Shown here: positions 6,349-9,162 of the stretch, in pieces
Position numbering within the stretch: position 1 is the stretch's first letter
Layout of the letters: the number at the start of each line of letters is the position of its first letter
Assembly (NCBI GenBank): GCA_030599445.1
Contig: JAUVOA010000046.1
Coordinates: forward strand, 1-9,162
Source: Atribacterota bacterium
Lineage (GTDB): Bacteria; Atribacterota; Phoenicimicrobiia; Phoenicimicrobiales; Phoenicimicrobiaceae
Direction: 5' to 3'
Length of the DNA: 9,162 nt
Notes under the pieces: model-generated
Databases searched by the model: none
What the model saw: only the letters and a program-made list of their open reading frames with translations
What the model was told of the DNA's origin: nothing
Position numbers and translations under genes: made by a program

Positions 6349-6376
6349 GTAGGGGCGTATTGCATACGCCCTTTAC
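6349..6376. repeat. GC-rich palindromic element
   Basis: GGGCGTAT (6353-6360), a TGC loop and ATACGCCC (6364-6371) make an 8-bp perfect stem. Outside it GTA (6349-6351) pairs with TAC (6374-6376) after a small internal bulge. It is the most GC-rich spot of the intergenic region and has no T-run, so a dispersed REP-like palindrome is more likely than a terminator. Its right edge, TTTACA (6372-6377), could serve as a -35 for the next gene, but no good -10 follows. Confidence 0.6.
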
Positions 6377-6424
6377 AGGATAAATAGGAAAATATGGAAT
6401 CTTGTCACAAGAAGGGGATTATTA

Positions 6425-7669
6425 ATGTTCTTCTATAAAACAAAAGATAAAATACTAATTTCTCGATCGGAATACAACGAATTAAATAGAATATCTGAAA
6501 GCGAAGCCAAAGAGAACAAAGAAATAATTTATGTACTGAACCGAATAATCCCATTAAAATCCAGAAGATATTTTAGCATTACTGATCCATCCCTAATCTT
6601 TTTAAAAGAAGAGGGTATCCGCTTACTGCAAAAATCCAAGAAGATTAATTATGATTTACCCCGATGGCTTAATGAAAGAATAAAAGAAAAAAGAGTGAGT
6701 TCACTTAATACCGAATATCCTAACTGGCAAGATATGTTAACTTATAAATTTCCTTCCCGATGGAAAATTAATATTGTAGGATTGGGTGATGTAGGAGGGG
6801 CTCTCCTTACCGGTTTGAGATTATTGGGAGGAAGTTGTATTGAATCTCTCGGAATATATGATAAAAATATAAAGGCAATAAAAAGATGGGAATTAGAAGC
6901 AAATCAGATATTTTATCCTTTTACTGCTCAGAAATTTCCTGAGGTTTACAAATTGAGAGAAGAGAATATTTTTGATTGTGACATGTTTATATTTTGTGCA
7001 ACTGTAGGAGTTCCTTCTTTGGGAGAAGAACAAGAAGATGTGAGAATGAAGCAGTTCGAAGGAAATTCTAAGATAATTTCTGGTTATGCCCGAAAAGCTC
7101 GGAAAAAATCGTTTAAGGGGATATTTGCAATTATCTCAGACCCGTTAGACTTATTGTGTAAAGCTGTTTTTCTGACCAGCAATAAAGACACAAGCAGAGA
7201 GTTTGATTTTAAAGGATTAGCAGCAGACCAGATAAGAGGGTATGGATTAGGGGTAATGCATGCACGAGCAGTTTATTATTCAAAACAAAATCCTGGGACA
7301 GCTAAATATAATCGAGAAGGCAGAGCCTTTGGTCCTCATGGCCATGGTTTGATAATTGCCAACAGCTTAAAAAAATATGATGAAAGACTTTCAGAGATGC
7401 TTACCGATCAGACCGTAAAAGCAAATTTAGAAATAAGGAAAACCGGTTTCAAGCCTTATGTAGCTCCTGCCTTATCTTCCGGATGTCTTCCGATTATTGC
7501 CACTATAAGTGGAAAATGGCATTATAGTGCAACCTTTATGGGAGGGGTATTTATGGGAGCGAAAAATAGATTGCTTAAATCAGGAACTGAAATTGAAAGG
7601 TTAGACCTCCCAGTCATCTTAGTAGAAAAAATTAAAGAAAGTTATAAGGAATTGGGTAATATTTTATAA
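6425..7669 (+). CDS. lactate/malate dehydrogenase-fold NAD(P)-binding protein with N-terminal extension
   Basis: Residues 113-400 of this 414-residue protein look like the LDH/MDH superfamily. INIVGLGDVGGALL (GxGxxG at G119, G121, G124) is the dinucleotide loop and D146 at the end of the second strand suggests NAD preference. CDMFIFCATVGVPS resembles the strand after the adenine site, SDPLDLLCKAVFLT (238-251) stands where relatives have NPVD, and FGPHGHG (H305) stands where they have the catalytic GEHGD histidine. The N-terminal 110 residues are an extra region not found in ordinary LDH/MDH (about 310-330 residues) and I do not recognise it. The key Asn is replaced by Asp in SDPLD and the substrate-binding arginine cannot be placed with certainty (R281 is a candidate), so lactate or malate as substrate should not be assumed. 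AGGGGA at 6413-6418 sets the start. It heads a tight cluster with the next two genes. Confidence 0.8.
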   Translation: MFFYKTKDKILISRSEYNELNRISESEAKENKEIIYVLNRIIPLKSRRYFSITDPSLIFLKEEGIRLLQKSKKINYDLPRWLNERIKEKRVSSLNTEYPNWQDMLTYKFPSRWKINIVGLGDVGGALLTGLRLLGGSCIESLGIYDKNIKAIKRWELEANQIFYPFTAQKFPEVYKLREENIFDCDMFIFCATVGVPSLGEEQEDVRMKQFEGNSKIISGYARKARKKSFKGIFAIISDPLDLLCKAVFLTSNKDTSREFDFKGLAADQIRGYGLGVMHARAVYYSKQNPGTAKYNREGRAFGPHGHGLIIANSLKKYDERLSEMLTDQTVKANLEIRKTGFKPYVAPALSSGCLPIIATISGKWHYSATFMGGVFMGAKNRLLKSGTEIERLDLPVILVEKIKESYKELGNIL

Positions 7670-7696
7670 ACAATTATCGATAGAGGAAATTATTTT

Positions 7697-8746
7697 ATGG
7701 AAACCATTTATTTAATTATGCCAGGAAAAATATCGGATAGTTTTGCTGAGATTGTCAAAATTGCCACAGAAAATTGTCAACTAACAATTGTTAAGACGAC
7801 CGAAGATCTCCCTGCTCTCAAAAATAAAAAGATTATATTTATTATTGAATTAGATGAATGCGGATTTAATATTCCTTTATTTGAAATACTTCTAAAACTA
7901 AAAGAAAGAGGAGATGATGCTCTTTTAGGTTCAAACGCCGTAATTATAATCCAAAGTTCAAGTGAATTATTTACCAAGAGCACCGCTCAAAAGATAATTT
8001 TTTTAACCAACCAGATGGGATGTAGATTCCCCGGTCATTCAGCTGTAGAAGCCACTCATGATCTTAATAATTTTCTTACCTGGCAAAAAACTTTCAATTT
8101 GCCTCTTTTAGAGATTTACAAAAAACAAGCCAAAGAATTAGTGAAAAAATTAACGGAGGAGAATTTAAAATTAATTAATAGACCCAAGATACTTGTACTG
8201 CATTCGAGTTTGTTTAAAACTTCTAATACTCTTATGCTTTGGAAAATGGTAAAAGAAAACCTTAGCGGAGAAGATATAAAAGAGTTCCACGTAGAAAATG
8301 GAACTGTGGTAGACTGCAGGGGGTGTTCTTATAAGACCTGTATTCATTATAGTGAAGAAAAAAGCTGTTTTTATGGAGGAATTATGGTAAAAGAAATTCT
8401 CCCCGCGATAGAAGAGGCTGATTGTATAATTTGGCTATGTCCTAATTATAATGATGCAATATCCGCAAAGCTTATGGCAGTTATAAATAGAATGACTGTA
8501 CTTTATAAGAGGGTAAAATTTGGGGATAAAACTTTATTTTCCGTTGTTGTTTCCGGAAATTCAGGGAGTGATTGTGTGGCTAAACAGTTAATGGGGGCTT
8601 TAAATATTAACAAAGGATTCAGACTGCCTCCTTATTTTGCTTTAACAGTTACTGCCAATGACCCCGGGTCAATAATGAATGTCTTGGGAGTAGACAAAAA
8701 AGTAAAAGAATTTGCTGAAAACATAAAAAGAGAGATTAAAAAATAA
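7697..8746 (+). CDS. flavodoxin-fold FMN reductase-like protein with four-cysteine cluster
   Basis: The C-terminal half (about 163-345) of this 349-residue protein fits the NADPH-dependent FMN reductase / iron-sulfur flavoprotein group. KILVLHSSLFKTSNTLML matches the strand and FMN-phosphate loop (SNT at 176-178), and ADCIIWLCPNYNDAISAKL (241-259) matches the second flavin loop, where relatives have SPxYxxxxSAxLK. Between them lie C207, C210, C215 and C224 (CX2CX4CX8C), a possible Fe-S or metal site with spacing unlike the classic compact motif. The N-terminal 160 residues are also alpha/beta and end in GHSAVEATHDLNNFLTW, reminiscent of a flavodoxin C-terminus, so the protein may hold two flavodoxin-like domains, the first without an evident FMN loop. 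The start has AGAGG at 7682-7686. It is 27 bases after the dehydrogenase-like gene, suggesting co-expression and a shared redox role. Confidence 0.8.
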   Translation: METIYLIMPGKISDSFAEIVKIATENCQLTIVKTTEDLPALKNKKIIFIIELDECGFNIPLFEILLKLKERGDDALLGSNAVIIIQSSSELFTKSTAQKIIFLTNQMGCRFPGHSAVEATHDLNNFLTWQKTFNLPLLEIYKKQAKELVKKLTEENLKLINRPKILVLHSSLFKTSNTLMLWKMVKENLSGEDIKEFHVENGTVVDCRGCSYKTCIHYSEEKSCFYGGIMVKEILPAIEEADCIIWLCPNYNDAISAKLMAVINRMTVLYKRVKFGDKTLFSVVVSGNSGSDCVAKQLMGALNINKGFRLPPYFALTVTANDPGSIMNVLGVDKKVKEFAENIKREIKK

Positions 8747-8764
8747 AGAGATTTAAATTATATT

Positions 8765-9162
8765 ATGCAGAAGAAAGATATTAAAAATTTTACCTTAAAT
8801 GAACTTCAAGGAGAGGTTAAAAATTTAGCGGTTGAAAAATATAGGGGAACTCAATTATTTGATTTTCTTTACAAAAAAGGCATAGAAGACTTCAGAGATA
8901 TGCTGAGTCTTCCAACATCATTTAGAGACTTACTTCAAAAAAATTTTTACATAAGCAAGATAGGGTTGGTAAATTTAGCTAAATCAAAAGACCAAACCGA
9001 AAAATATTTATTTAAGTTAGAAGATGGAAATTTAATAGAAAGCGTTCTTATATTTTCCGATAAAAGAGTAACTGAATGTATATCTTCCCAAATTGGTTGT
9101 AAATATAACTGTTTGTTTTGCGAAAGCGGCAAAAAAGGTTTTACCAGAAACCTTACAGTTAG
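8765..9162 (+). CDS. rlmN: RlmN-type 23S rRNA/tRNA (adenine-C2)-methyltransferase, 5' part
   Basis: The first 132 codons are present; the gene runs off the window end. RlmN is a radical-SAM enzyme that methylates C2 of A2503 in 23S rRNA and of A37 in some tRNAs. The N-terminal part (LNELQGEVKNLAVEKYRGTQLFDFLYKKG) matches the family's accessory domain. C112, C116 and C119 in GCKYNCLFCESGKKGFTRNL form the CxxxCxxC that binds the [4Fe-4S] cluster. C105 lies seven residues before the first cluster cysteine, the same spacing as the conserved C118/C125 pair of E. coli RlmN, which supports a true methyltransferase. The usual FCATG after the last cysteine reads FCESG here. The second catalytic cysteine lies beyond the window. 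The ATG lacks a clear ribosome site and is only 18 bases after the preceding stop, consistent with translational coupling within the operon. Confidence 0.92.
   Translation, partial: MQKKDIKNFTLNELQGEVKNLAVEKYRGTQLFDFLYKKGIEDFRDMLSLPTSFRDLLQKNFYISKIGLVNLAKSKDQTEKYLFKLEDGNLIESVLIFSDKRVTECISSQIGCKYNCLFCESGKKGFTRNLTV

Noticed and set aside
6349..6376. Rho-independent terminator for the giant gene
   Set aside because: The stem is good but no T-run follows on either strand, and it is over 120 bases from the stop.
7777..7983. Minus-strand open frame of 68 codons
   Set aside because: It is antisense to the conserved flavoprotein gene and has low-complexity composition.
8947..9132. Minus-strand open frame of 61 codons
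   Set aside because: It is antisense to the rlmN gene, including its cluster-binding motif, and shows no protein-like features.

Overview
This is a bacterial chromosomal window of very AT-rich DNA (roughly one third G+C by eye). Strong AGGAGG-type ribosome sites, heavy AGA/ATA codon use and the protein families present suggest an anaerobic Firmicutes-like or Atribacterota-like organism. That placement is inference; there is no rRNA or other marker gene here. All six genes lie on the + strand. I see no tRNA, rRNA, CRISPR array, transposase or phage gene.

Layout: (1) 87-368, a small GYD-domain protein, followed by a weak AT-rich terminator. (2) 369-713, an intergenic stretch with a heptamer tandem repeat and a good promoter for the next gene. 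(3) 714-935, a 73-residue NifU C-terminal-type Fe-S scaffold protein. (4) 936-1300, a gene-free region unusually rich in structure: a long near-perfect hairpin, the second copy of a 15-bp direct repeat, a perfect 18-bp palindrome, another hairpin and two candidate promoters. (5) 1301-6226, the dominant feature, a 1641-residue multidomain protein: HD phosphohydrolase, long helical HEAT-like scaffold, NadD-type nucleotidyltransferase, a possible acetyltransferase-like segment and a degenerate phosphoribosyltransferase-like C-terminal part. (6) 6227-6424, an intergenic region packed with short repeats and a palindrome. (7) 6425-7669, a lactate/malate-dehydrogenase-fold protein with a long N-terminal extension. 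(8) 7697-8746, a flavodoxin-fold/FMN-reductase-like protein with a four-cysteine cluster. (9) 8765 to the window end, the 5' part of an rlmN-type radical-SAM rRNA methyltransferase gene. Genes 7-9 are separated by only 27 and 18 bases and look like one operon.

The most interesting reading is that the giant protein, the dehydrogenase-like protein and the flavoprotein form a nucleotide/redox-cofactor module. The giant protein combines a nicotinate-nucleotide adenylyltransferase-like domain with an HD hydrolase, recalling the well-known nadD-yqeK pairing, and with a PRTase-like fold. Its two downstream neighbours have folds that normally bind NAD(P) and FMN. The domain motifs are visible in the sequence; the shared function is inference.
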